From NCBI GenBank assembly GCA_002338715.1, contig DDIR01000033.1, positions 3,421-31,765 of the forward strand: 28,345 bases of DNA, read 5' to 3'. Under the pieces are notes generated by a model. It made no database searches and had not been told where the DNA came from. It saw only the letters and a list, made by a program, of their open reading frames with translations. This DNA is from Phycisphaerales bacterium UBA1845. Its GTDB lineage: Bacteria > Planctomycetota > Phycisphaerae > UBA1845. How positions within the stretch are numbered: the stretch's first letter is position 1; the number at the start of each line of letters is the position of its first letter. Both the position numbers and the translations under genes were made by a program. Of the stretch, positions 17,026 to 24,362 are shown in pieces.

Positions 17026-17751
17026 ATGGAACTTGAAATTCTGATCGTGCAAACCGGCTCGACGTATCCGGAAGTCGTCAACGCGGCGGGGGATTACGAT
17101 CGCTGGTTTCTCACCGCACTCAATGCGAAAAACTTGGTGGTGACGGTCGTCGATTCGCTCGTGGATCAACTGCCTGAGCCGGGGCTATTTGATGCCATGA
17201 TTCTTACCGGCAGTTCCTGTTCAGCCACCGAGATGAATCCGTTGTTGGACGCGTTTTGCGAATGGATTCGACGTCTGGCGGATGCGGATGTGCCCACGTT
17301 GGGCGTGTGTTTTGGTCATCAGATCATGGCCAAGGCATTCGGCGGATGCGTTCAGCGGCATGCGATGGGGCGGCAATTCGGGACGGTTGTCGTCACCGCG
17401 ACCGATGCGGGCCGGCGGGATTTTCTCTTCAACGATCTCGATGAGACGTTCGACGTTCACTCTTGCCACGAAGACGTCTGCACGCAGTTGCCGGAGAACG
17501 CGACTTTGTTGGCCCGTTCGCCCAAGACGATCAATCAATCGTTTGCGATCGGTGAGTTTCTGCGGGCTGTCCAGTTTCATCCGGAGGCTTCCACGTCGAT
17601 CATCAGCCAACTGCACGATTCGCTGGTCGCACGCGGGCAGTTGGCGAGACGGGAACCGGGATTTCAGTCGGCTGCTGCTGAATCGATCGGCAAAAGGATC
17701 CTTGCCAACTTCATTCAGTTCGCAATGCAAACGCGTCACCACGCACATTAA
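17026..17751 (+). CDS. Class I glutamine amidotransferase (GATase1) domain protein
   Basis: A 241-aa cytoplasmic protein. The nucleophile elbow is GVCFGHQI with Cys95; the catalytic His185 and Glu187 lie in QFHPE. The oxyanion region is ILTGSSCSATE (about 59-69). This is the stand-alone GMP-synthase-like GATase1 type that releases ammonia from glutamine or acts on gamma-glutamyl amides. No synthetase partner is adjacent, so the substrate cannot be told. The ATG at 17026 has GGAG six bases upstream; an earlier in-frame ATG at 16996 adds only MRWRICVECP. Its stop TAA overlaps the stop of the convergent gene at 17748, leaving no room for a terminator. Confidence 0.9.
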   Translation: MELEILIVQTGSTYPEVVNAAGDYDRWFLTALNAKNLVVTVVDSLVDQLPEPGLFDAMILTGSSCSATEMNPLLDAFCEWIRRLADADVPTLGVCFGHQIMAKAFGGCVQRHAMGRQFGTVVVTATDAGRRDFLFNDLDETFDVHSCHEDVCTQLPENATLLARSPKTINQSFAIGEFLRAVQFHPEASTSIISQLHDSLVARGQLARREPGFQSAAAESIGKRILANFIQFAMQTRHHAH

Positions 17752-18497
17752 CGCCTGGGCAATTCAATCGGCGAACCACATTCCGAGCAGCGATCACCCG
17801 GTGTGCCCCGAAGATCGTATCCGCAGGTTTTGCAGAATAACCCCTGCTTTCGACGCCTTCTTTCATTCGCGTAATCACCAAACAGAAGCAAGAGGACAAG
17901 CAAGACGCAACAGCTTGCGCAAAACGCTATTGCCACGGAGACATTTGCGAACGCCCGGACCCACCTTCCGGCATCTGGCAAACTACTGAATGGACGGTGG
18001 CCGGGAGCGATGTCCGTGGAGACGATCGTTGTGTTGTAGTCTGTGCTCAATGCAGCCACCATGCGCGTCGCGACTTCCCGGGCGGTTGGCGTATTGGTGT
18101 GGTAGATTTCGATGACGGGGCTGAGTGAATAGTCCACGACGAATTGAACGCATCCGACTTTCGCGTAGCGGGAATTGGGATCGTCGGGATCAAAATTCTT
18201 CGGGCTTGCGTCGATTTCCTGCATGTGCATGACTGCGTGTCCACCTTCGTAGACGCTTCGGCCAAAACTGGAGGCACTGATGGTCATTACCCTCGCAGAG
18301 GGTTTGGGCCAAGCCAGCGGAAGTTGAATTTCCTCGGAATCAAAAAAGGACTTGCCCGCGTCAAATGCGGCTTTGGTTCGCTGATGCGCGAGGGCTGGTA
18401 CGCCAATGGGCGAGAAACTGACCAGATAGATCAGCAGGATCAGGGCGACAAGGCCGATCAAGGCAACCTTTAGTTTTCGCGAATGTTGACGCAACAA
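17748..18497 (-). CDS. Membrane protein with C-terminal zinc ribbon, paralogue 1 of 4
   Basis: A 249-aa protein, last of four tandem paralogues. It has transmembrane helix 1 at about 10-28, an external domain at about 30-180, helix 2 at about 184-207, a basic stretch RRRRK, then a zinc ribbon (C222, C225, C237, C240: CKTCGYDLRGTPGDRCSECG). With the N-terminus inside, the ribbon is cytoplasmic. The external domain carries the family signature VVDYSLSPVIEIYHTNTPTA and a following REVATRMVAAL, then TTIVST. The start is TTG at 18497, with AAGGA inside the end of the preceding gene, only 3 bases away. The N-terminus closely matches paralogue 2, which points to a recent duplication. No characterised relative is known to me. 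Confidence 0.85.
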   Translation of the reverse strand: MLRQHSRKLKVALIGLVALILLIYLVSFSPIGVPALAHQRTKAAFDAGKSFFDSEEIQLPLAWPKPSARVMTISASSFGRSVYEGGHAVMHMQEIDASPKNFDPDDPNSRYAKVGCVQFVVDYSLSPVIEIYHTNTPTAREVATRMVAALSTDYNTTIVSTDIAPGHRPFSSLPDAGRWVRAFANVSVAIAFCASCCVLLVLLLLFGDYANERRRRKQGLFCKTCGYDLRGTPGDRCSECGSPIELPRR

Positions 18498-18500
18498 CTT

Positions 18501-19241
18501 CTAGAGTCCTTGCTGTATCGTGCCGCATTCCGAGCAGCGATGACTCGGTGTGCCCCGAAGATCGTATCCGCAACTCGTGCAGTAAACCCCAGACCGTCGG
18601 CGTTTTCTTTCCAACGCGTAGTCGCCAATCAAGACCAGAATTATAAGTAGAAGGCAACAGCTTGCCCAAAACGCAATCGCGACCGAAACATCTCTTAGCT
18701 TTTGAATCCACTTTTCTGGGGAATTTGTAAACTCGAAGTTTCTTGGCGTGAAATTGGTGGAGACGATTTTCGCATTGAAATTCGTGTCTAGCGCCGCAAC
18801 CATCCGACTGGCAATATCACGTGCGGCTGGCGTGTCGGTGTGGTGAATTTTAATAACAGGATTCAGCGAGCAGTCCACGACGAACACCACGCGCCCGGCT
18901 TGTTGGAACCGATAATTCGCAAGAGTGACGTCAAAATCCTCATGCGTCGCGTCGATTTCCTCAAGGTAAATGTCAGCGCGGCCGCCCGCATGGTCTCTCC
19001 AGGCAAGTCCGGAGGAACTGGCTTTCAAGATCTTCTCGCCCGCATTTGGCAGGACGTTTGCCAGTCGTGCGCACTCGGAATCAAGAAAGAATTTGGCCGC
19101 ATCAAATGCTGTTTCCGTCCGCTGATGTGCAACAGCAGGAATGCCAATCGGTGACAGGCCGACGAGGTAAAGAACCAGGATCAGCGCAGCGAAGCCGATC
19201 AAAACAATCTTGAGTTTTCGCGATCGCTGAAGCACGGGCAC
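18501..19241 (-). CDS. Membrane protein with C-terminal zinc ribbon, paralogue 2 of 4
   Basis: A 246-aa protein with the same plan as its neighbours: helix 1 (KIVLIGFAALILVLYLVGLS), an external domain with VVDCSLNPVIKIHHTDTPAA and KIVSTN, helix 2 (IAFWASCCLLLIILVLIGDY), then KRRRSG and the ribbon CTSCGYDLRGTPSHRCSECG. The start is GTG at 19241, immediately after the TAA of the upstream gene, with AGGA inside that gene. This strongly suggests translational coupling. It is the closest relative of paralogue 1; the segment SPIG-PA-AHQRT-(A/T)AFDA is shared. The role is unknown. Confidence 0.85.
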   Translation of the reverse strand: MPVLQRSRKLKIVLIGFAALILVLYLVGLSPIGIPAVAHQRTETAFDAAKFFLDSECARLANVLPNAGEKILKASSSGLAWRDHAGGRADIYLEEIDATHEDFDVTLANYRFQQAGRVVFVVDCSLNPVIKIHHTDTPAARDIASRMVAALDTNFNAKIVSTNFTPRNFEFTNSPEKWIQKLRDVSVAIAFWASCCLLLIILVLIGDYALERKRRRSGVYCTSCGYDLRGTPSHRCSECGTIQQGL

Positions 19242-19967
19242 TTAGTGTCCTAGAAGGACTTCACCACATTCCGAGCAGCGTATACCTGGTGTGCCCCGAA
19301 GATCATATCCGCATTTTCGGCAATGATGCCCGGAAGCGTTCAATTTTCGCATGGTCAGAGTTTCCGCGAGTGACCACACGAATATGAAGATGATGCAAAG
19401 AATAGAAGCCGCAACGCCTGGCGGGCCGTAACCTGCGATTAGTGCAACCCACTTTGCGTCGGGTGCGGCTGTGGCATTTGGGATGGCCTGATTGGTCATC
19501 GAGGTTGAGACGATCTTTACATTGTGATGCATGGCAAGCAATGCCTGCATCTTTTGCGCGACCTCTCCTGCTTCAGGTATGTCGGAGTGATAGATTTCTA
19601 TGACTGGATCGAACGAAAGATTCACGACATAGCCAACTTGTCCACCGTCGCGGCTTATCGAATTGTTTCGCCATTCCTCGAAGTTCTCGTTGGTGGCGTC
19701 CTCAACATGAAGCGTTGCAATACATTGCGCCCCAGATTCCCCCATTGAACTTGATGATCCCATAATGTAGGTACGTTTCTGACCCTTCTTTAGGCTGCCA
19801 AAACGAAAACTGCTACTCTGCATATCCAATGCTTCATTCGCTTCTCTTCCCGCGAAATAGACCCTTTCTCGAAGTCTCCCGCCGACCACAATGAAGCCGA
19901 TCAATGCCGCGATTATGAAGACAAATGCGATAATCGCGATACGGCGTTTTCGAAATCGCTTGGCCAT
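19242..19967 (-). CDS. Membrane protein with C-terminal zinc ribbon, paralogue 3 of 4
   Basis: A 241-aa protein, the only one of the four with an ATG start (19967, GGA upstream). Helix 1 is IAIIAFVFIIAALIGFIVVG. The external domain contains VGYVVNLSFDPVIEIYHSDI and VKIVSTSM. Helix 2 is ASILCIIFIFVWSLAE. The ribbon is CRKCGYDLRGTPGIRCSECG near the C-terminus. Its external domain is more divergent than in paralogues 1 and 2. It abuts the next gene with no spacer. Confidence 0.85.
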   Translation of the reverse strand: MAKRFRKRRIAIIAFVFIIAALIGFIVVGGRLRERVYFAGREANEALDMQSSSFRFGSLKKGQKRTYIMGSSSSMGESGAQCIATLHVEDATNENFEEWRNNSISRDGGQVGYVVNLSFDPVIEIYHSDIPEAGEVAQKMQALLAMHHNVKIVSTSMTNQAIPNATAAPDAKWVALIAGYGPPGVAASILCIIFIFVWSLAETLTMRKLNASGHHCRKCGYDLRGTPGIRCSECGEVLLGH

Positions 19968-19982
19968 GAGGAATTCCAGCCC

Positions 19983-20714
19983 TTAGTTCAACGTTCCACA
20001 TTCCAGGCAGCGGTTGTCGGGCGCGTTCGTCAGATCGCATCCGCAAGTACGACAGCGGGATCCCAGTGCATTAAACCTTTTGCGCGTTGTGTATTCTGCG
20101 TGCGACCAAACAAGAATCGTTGCAATGCACAAAGCAGACACAGCGATGATCAAAGGCGCGTATTTGGATAGTCCAATGATCCACTTTCCGTCGTCCGATG
20201 CCTTCGCATTCAGAGTCGTGTTCTTGGAAAGCGTTGTTGAGACAATCTTGGCGGAGTAGTTGTCGCCAAGTGCCTCCAACATGCGGGTGGCCAATTCGCG
20301 GGCCTCTGGATCAATAGAGTGATAAATCTCGATCACGGGATATCGCGAAATGTTCACGACATAACCGACCCTTCCTGCGATCCTGAATTCATAGTTCGGC
20401 TCTTCCGGATCTTTTTCGTTGTAGCTTGCATATTCCTCCTGCAGATCAACATCGCCTTCCCCACCAGAAGAAGAACTGAAACCTGAACCAGAGCCATTTA
20501 TCGAAACTCGCCTTTCTCCCACTTTGGGAAAGGCGGTGGTGTACTTGTTTCGCTCTTGCTGAAGGAACTGATCGGCCGCATTGCACGCCGCAGATGTCCG
20601 CTGCCATGCGAGGGCGGAAATACCCTTCGATGACATGGAAATCCACAACATAAACGCAATCAGCGTCATGAGTAAAAGCACAACGATCTTGCGTTTTCGG
20701 GCTCGCTTAAACAA
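19983..20714 (-). CDS. Membrane protein with C-terminal zinc ribbon, paralogue 4 of 4 (first in operon)
   Basis: A 243-aa protein. Helix 1 is about 9-27 (VVLLLMTLIAFMLWISM). The external domain has VGYVVNISRYPVIEIYHSID and AKIVSTTL, plus a Ser/Gly-rich loop (GSGSGFSSSSGGEGD). Helix 2 (IIAVSALCIATILVW) precedes a ribbon CRTCGCDLTNAPDNRCLECG. The four metal cysteines remain, but the usual YDLRGTP between them has become CDLTNAP. The start is TTG at 20714 with AAGGA about 10 bases upstream. A weak minus-strand promoter (TTGACG at 20762-20767, CAAGAT at 20738-20743) could drive the cluster. Fifteen bases separate it from paralogue 3. Confidence 0.83.
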   Translation of the reverse strand: MFKRARKRKIVVLLLMTLIAFMLWISMSSKGISALAWQRTSAACNAADQFLQQERNKYTTAFPKVGERRVSINGSGSGFSSSSGGEGDVDLQEEYASYNEKDPEEPNYEFRIAGRVGYVVNISRYPVIEIYHSIDPEARELATRMLEALGDNYSAKIVSTTLSKNTTLNAKASDDGKWIIGLSKYAPLIIAVSALCIATILVWSHAEYTTRKRFNALGSRCRTCGCDLTNAPDNRCLECGTLN

Positions 20715-20811
20715 TTCCTATTTTTCCTTCCCAACAAATCTTGTTCGAAGGAACGATAAGCCGTCAAGGGATTCGGGGAAAATCGGCACGCGGAGCGTTC
20801 AAACCGCGAAA

Positions 20812-20884
20812 TAGGGCAGGGTGGAATCGAACCACCGACTTGGTGCTTATAAGACACCCGCTCTAACCACTGAGCTACTGCCCC
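20812..20884 (-). tRNA. tRNA-Ile (anticodon UAU)
   Basis: A full cloverleaf on the minus strand. The acceptor GGGGCAG pairs with CTGCCCT (first pair G-U). The D arm is GCTC/GAGC. The anticodon stem GGTGT/GCACC holds loop CTTATAA, giving anticodon TAT. The T arm GGTGG-TTCGATT-CCACC is perfect. The discriminator is A and CCA is not encoded. The anticodon reads AUA directly, whereas most bacteria read AUA with a lysidine-modified CAU tRNA. Confidence 0.93.
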
Positions 20885-20986
20885 CATGCGTGACTTGCGA
20901 ATCGTGGGGATACACGTATTCGAAAGCCGGGGGAGTCAGCATGGGGGTTGAGTCGAGAATTAGCGTGTTGTTGCAGCATGAAATGA

Positions 20987-21015
20987 ATTCTCTCTAACAC
21001 CCTTCGGAACGTCAA
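20987..21015 (-). promoter_or_regulatory. Candidate promoter upstream of tRNA-Ile
   Basis: Minus strand: TTGACG (21010-21015) and GAGAAT (20987-20992) are 17 bases apart, matching 5 and 4 of 6 consensus bases. It would start transcription about 95 bases before the mature tRNA 5' end. Confidence 0.33.
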
Positions 21016-21106
21016 CGAGTGCAGAACTGAAATCTGAATCCTGGGTCCGGGGCGGCAGATTCTGTGTAACTGGCCTGGGAGATGCGGAGGAATTTCCACA
21101 CTGCCG

Positions 21107-22312
21107 CTATTTCGGTATTGAGACAAGGGGTTCGGATGGGTGGAATTCGGGGAGCACTAGAAGGAAATCGTAGCGGAATGCAAGGTTGCTTAGTTCGGGA
21201 TACGCGGTTTTGGTTTTGCTTTCTGCGAGGATGGACCGTAGTTCTGCCAAGTGAAACAGTTGAGATTCCGACTCATTGCCTGGTTGAGAGAAATGACGGA
21301 TTGGGCTGGTTTCGCTGACCAGGTCTGTTGCTTTGCCATCGCTCTCGATCAGCTTTCGAGCAAGTACGAGAACGTGGAGGGATTTTCCACCACGGGCGAA
21401 TGCCATTTCCGCTGCGTGATTTCCGACATCAAGCTGATCAAACGGACTGTATCCGCGGCCAGCGTGTGCGCTGCCAATCTTGAGCAGGACTCGGCAATCG
21501 GGCGACGCTTGGATGCGCTCTGAAAACATGCGCTTCATGAAGTCGATTCGTAGCGAGTTGCTCTTGAAAAAGTCTCCTTTGTGATACATGCCGTAGATGC
21601 GTTGAGAGATACGTAGCTGGTCGATCATCTTGCGTTCATTTGAGCCTGCGTCGAAGACTTCAAGGAGTTGATTCCATTGACCGGCGCCTGCTGTAAACAT
21701 GAATGCTTTTTCGCGTGATCCTGTTTGCGCGTAATGCTTGAAACCATCCCACGCGTTTTCAAGGGCTGAGTTGATGGCCGTTCGGGCAGTCTCTGTTTCG
21801 GCCCGTTGCTTAAGGGCTCCCAGAATCAATCGGGGCGATCCCATGAACTCCTGATCAATTCCCCAGCACTCGTAACCCATGGTAGCTGCATGGGCGAATA
21901 GTGCGGCGTCTTCTTTGTGATTGAGGAAGGCGACGCTGAACGGCGTTTCGCGAATGGTTTGCGCGACTCCTTCAAAACCACGGTCCTTGGCGGCATCCAA
22001 AAGAACGGATGTCGATGATGGCCCGGTTTCGGTGACAAATGCTTTGTATCCAGCGCCCTTTAGATTCTCCAGTAACCATGAACCGACGCTACACGTTTCG
22101 CGGTTGCCATGACTTTCGCCGATAAGCGTAAATTCTGAGTCGCGCGCATGCCCAAGAAGAATGTCGGCTCCCGGGCCTGACAACCCTTTTTCATCCAGTG
22201 ATATCGGATGCCGGTTTTGTTCGATACACTCTTTCAAGCTCTGCGCAGAGGCGAACGGACACGAAAATATCACAGCGGCGATAGCGAATCTCGCCTTGAG
22301 TGGCATGGACAT
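21107..22312 (-). CDS. Secreted Ere/ChaN-superfamily (erythromycin esterase-like) protein
   Basis: A 401-aa exported protein with a signal peptide (1-23, ends ASA). Conserved superfamily motifs are FTLIGESHGN (E66, H68) with E72 following, FVTETG (E96), GIDQEF (D153) and KIGSAHAGRGYSP (H283). These match the His/Glu active-site layout shared by erythromycin esterases, ChaN and TraB/Tiki-type proteins. The chemistry in this protein cannot be told; a drug-resistance role should not be assumed because the family is broad and this member is exported. The ATG at 22312 has GAAAGG seven bases upstream; an earlier GTG (22327) lacks this spacing. It is divergent from a winged-helix regulator gene, with 117 bases between the start codons, and a good promoter lies there. 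Confidence 0.78.
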   Translation of the reverse strand: MSMPLKARFAIAAVIFSCPFASAQSLKECIEQNRHPISLDEKGLSGPGADILLGHARDSEFTLIGESHGNRETCSVGSWLLENLKGAGYKAFVTETGPSSTSVLLDAAKDRGFEGVAQTIRETPFSVAFLNHKEDAALFAHAATMGYECWGIDQEFMGSPRLILGALKQRAETETARTAINSALENAWDGFKHYAQTGSREKAFMFTAGAGQWNQLLEVFDAGSNERKMIDQLRISQRIYGMYHKGDFFKSNSLRIDFMKRMFSERIQASPDCRVLLKIGSAHAGRGYSPFDQLDVGNHAAEMAFARGGKSLHVLVLARKLIESDGKATDLVSETSPIRHFSQPGNESESQLFHLAELRSILAESKTKTAYPELSNLAFRYDFLLVLPEFHPSEPLVSIPK

Positions 22313-22362
22313 GATCAAGCCTTTCACAACAAATTGTAGTGATTTGCAAGCGGATGCGCCAT

Positions 22363-22391
22363 AGTATACGGCCGATATAATTGAAATTCAA
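22363..22391 (-). promoter_or_regulatory. Promoter of the Ere-like gene with overlapping palindrome
   Basis: Minus strand: TTGAAT (22386-22391) and TATACT (22363-22368) are 17 bases apart, each 5 of 6 to consensus. The -35 box lies in the palindrome TTGAA-A-TTCAA (22381-22391), and a further ATTCAA half-site is at 22399-22404. A TATAAT at 22376-22381 may be the -10 of the divergent regulator gene, but no matching -35 is seen. The palindrome is a candidate operator for that regulator. Confidence 0.48.
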
Positions 22392-22429
22392 GACAAGAAT
22401 TCAACAAAGAAATAAACCAGGAAACCGAC

Positions 22430-23032
22430 ATGAACAGATCACGTGACTTCAAAATCGACGATGTGGGGCAGATTCAACTCCTACGGTCGACGGTGCGCCA
22501 GGAAATTGTAGACACGGTGCACGCGTTGCGTGAGTGTAGTTTGCGCGAGGTTGCCGAATACATCGGTAGGCCGGCTGATGGACTGTATTACCACGCCAAC
22601 GCGCTTATCGACGGTGGCTTGCTGGTCAAGACAGGGGAGAAGGAAACGGATCGTCGCCCCGAGGCAACCTACAGTACGCCGTCGAAGGGTATTCTGCGTA
22701 TGCGATACAAGCCGCAGGATGCGTCACATTCCAATGCCGTTTCGAATGTTGTCACATCAATGCTCAAGACGGCTAATCGTGACTTTGCCCAAGGCCTGAA
22801 ACCGAAGGGGGCTCGATGTACAGGGCCAGAGCGAAACCTGAACGCCAGTCGGCAAAAGGCATGGCTGAACAAAAAACAGTTGAAGAAGGTCAATTCACTT
22901 CTTGCCAAAATCCAAGATATTTTCGCAAACATGGATGCAGAACAAGATGCGGAATTGCACAGCTTCACGTTTGTACTCGCCCCGATCAAACCTTCAGAAA
23001 CAAGACGTACAACGCCAAGCAAGGATTCCTAG
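22430..23032 (+). CDS. ArsR-like winged helix-turn-helix transcriptional regulator
   Basis: A 200-aa protein. Residues 12-95 form a winged helix: QLLRSTVRQEIVDTVHALR, a recognition region CSLREVAEYIGRPADGLYYH, HANALIDGGLLVK, then the wing with RPEATYSTP. This matches ArsR-type regulators of the helix_turn_helix_5 / PadR-like style. The C-terminal half is helical (KKQLKKVNSLLAKIQDIF) and ends with FTFVLAPIKP, probably for dimerisation or ligand sensing. The start has AGGA seven bases upstream. It is divergent from the secreted Ere-like gene, so it may control that gene and itself; this is inferred from arrangement and the palindrome in between. Confidence 0.83.
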   Translation: MNRSRDFKIDDVGQIQLLRSTVRQEIVDTVHALRECSLREVAEYIGRPADGLYYHANALIDGGLLVKTGEKETDRRPEATYSTPSKGILRMRYKPQDASHSNAVSNVVTSMLKTANRDFAQGLKPKGARCTGPERNLNASRQKAWLNKKQLKKVNSLLAKIQDIFANMDAEQDAELHSFTFVLAPIKPSETRRTTPSKDS

Positions 23033-23204
23033 CGATCATCAAACGCGGGGTAAGAAATCCCAAGCTGAACGCCTGCTATCGATGTTTGTCGTCGAGAGCA
23101 TGGCTGCTGGCGTGCGAATGCGCGAGGACTTCAAGAACGCCCCCCCCGGGCATTTGATCGAAGCTTCACGGGCAACTGGGCGGCAAAGCCGGGCAGTGGG
23201 TAAA

Positions 23205-23242
23205 AACACAAAAAGCCGCGTTCCCGGGATGGAAACACGGCT
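23205..23242 (-). terminator. Intrinsic terminator of tRNA-Gly
   Basis: Minus strand: AGCCGTGTTTCC pairs with GGGAACGCGGCT (two wobble pairs) around a 5-base loop, followed by TTTTGTGTTTTT. It begins 7 bases after the tRNA 3' end. Confidence 0.85.
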
Positions 23243-23249
23243 ATTGTTA

Positions 23250-23321
23250 AGCGGGTGATGAGATTCGAACTCACGACATTCACGTTGGCAACGTGACGCT
23301 CTACCACTGAGCTACACCCGC
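23250..23321 (-). tRNA. tRNA-Gly (anticodon GCC)
   Basis: A full cloverleaf on the minus strand. The acceptor GCGGGTG/CACCCGC is perfect. The D arm is GCTC/GAGC. The anticodon stem TCACG/CGTGA holds loop TTGCCAA. The T arm TGAGT/ATCTCA region pairs around TTCGAAT. The discriminator is U, as usual for tRNA-Gly. CCA is not encoded. Confidence 0.96.
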
Positions 23322-23333
23322 GTCGGGCCCATT

Positions 23334-23361
23334 GTTATACCGATTTTGCGCCGGCTGACAA
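23334..23361 (-). promoter_or_regulatory. Promoter of tRNA-Gly
   Basis: Minus strand: TTGTCA (23356-23361) and TATAAC (23334-23339), each 5 of 6 to consensus, are 16 bases apart. Transcription would start about 6 bases before the tRNA. Confidence 0.7.
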
Positions 23362-23454
23362 GTCCTGATTGGACGGGATTGCGCCTGCTCTCTTGACGCC
23401 AGATTGGCCCCCCGAAGTCACCGGCACGCACCCGATCCTGTCTGGGGCGATGGC

Positions 23455-24000
23455 TTAATAAATCAGGTCGCCCGGGTCTCCGTCGGTCCGCTGATGATCC
23501 AGATTGTGGCGGACGATGCCCAGCCCGCAGGCACAGGTCTCAAAATCCTCGCTCAGCCGCCGCAGCAACCGCGAGGGCGGGTCGACATCGGGCGGCGTCA
23601 ATTCCGAGGCGATCGCGTAGGACCGCTTCCCGAAGGATACATATTCGCTGACCCGGTCGCTCCAGGTGGCCGACCGTGATCGACCGACACCTTCCGGATA
23701 GACACCCGTCCAGAAGAGCGTGTAGTCGCCGATTCGGCGGTGGACGTATGGGTCGCGGGTTGCGTCGACCGCCATTCGATCGCTCTCGAAGTTTGCGATC
23801 ATCTCTGCGATTTCGGTCACCGGTTTGCCGACGGCTTCCCGTGCGATGACCATTTCGTCGATGCGGACAAAATCGATCAGCAGGTCGGAGACGTAGTCGG
23901 CCAATGCCGGGTCGCAAATTCCCAACTCGGTCTGGAAGGCGTGCTCGACGAGTCCCGTGAAGAGTCGTTTCAATGGATGGTTGTCGCGTATCGGAAGCAT
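23455..24000 (-). CDS. Hypothetical protein, conserved-looking
   Basis: A 181-aa soluble protein that I do not recognise. It has no signal peptide or membrane segment. It is rich in charged helices, for example ADYVSDLLIDFVRIDEMVIA, then EIAEMIANFESDRMAVDA. An aromatic segment follows (RRIGDYTLFWTGVYPEG) and then DRVSEYVSFGKRSYAIASEL. The C-terminus has two Cys (CACGLG) and RHNLDHQ. The ATG at 24000 has GGAGAG six bases upstream; the frame is open to 24054. Codon use and the reading of both halves look like a real gene. It stands alone between tRNA-Gly and a structured intergenic region. Confidence 0.75.
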   Translation of the reverse strand: MLPIRDNHPLKRLFTGLVEHAFQTELGICDPALADYVSDLLIDFVRIDEMVIAREAVGKPVTEIAEMIANFESDRMAVDATRDPYVHRRIGDYTLFWTGVYPEGVGRSRSATWSDRVSEYVSFGKRSYAIASELTPPDVDPPSRLLRRLSEDFETCACGLGIVRHNLDHQRTDGDPGDLIY

Positions 24001-24362
24001 GGCATTCTCTCCATATGCGCCATTCTTCACCCACCAAGTCGGCGGGCACCTCAAAGCGTTGGCTCTCGAGAACTGACGTTTGCCGCTGGAACTGCAACGA
24101 TCGCAGCGAATGCGTCAAATAATCATTTGCCACAATCCAATTCTATGTTCCCGACAAGCCGCGAAGCAAACAGTAATTGATCGCATGCATGCCGCACAAT
24201 GTGATTTCAGGTCCGATAGCGTGCGCAGATAAACTGCGCCGATTCTATCGGACGTACCGGCATCAACGACTATTTGGTTTTGGTGGGGGATAGGCTTTTC
24301 GCCCGCAATCCAACGCGCCGGCATTTGCTTCGCCGGGCTGCGTTGATTGCATGCGTGCTGCA
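24001..24362. other. Intergenic region with a two-tier inverted repeat
   Basis: No gene is supported over about 360 bases. An 82-codon minus-strand open frame (24115-24363) starts in TAATG overlap with the upstream stop, but its composition is not protein-like. The region contains the structured element at 24211-24253 and a small CCGGC/GCCGG hairpin near 24320-24340. Confidence 0.45.
24211..24253. other. Two-tier inverted repeat, possible structured RNA
   Basis: GTCCGATA (24211-24218) pairs perfectly with TATCGGAC (24246-24253). Inside, GCGCAG (24223-24228) pairs perfectly with CTGCGC (24234-24239) around ATAAA. The internal loops are 4 and 6 bases. No T run follows on either strand, so it is not a standard terminator. 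Confidence 0.5.

Noticed and set aside
17282..17989. Plus-strand 235-codon frame
   Set aside because: It is a shifted frame of the glutamine amidotransferase gene running into the antisense of the next gene; Arg/Ser-rich with no motif.
17748..20884. Genomic island inserted at the tRNA-Ile gene
   Set aside because: The four-paralogue cluster lies next to a tRNA, but there is no integrase and no repeated tRNA 3' end was seen; tandem duplication explains the cluster.
20666..20887. Minus-strand frame starting MGAVAQWLERVSYKHQVGGS
   Set aside because: This is the well-known false peptide made by translating a tRNA gene, here tRNA-Ile.
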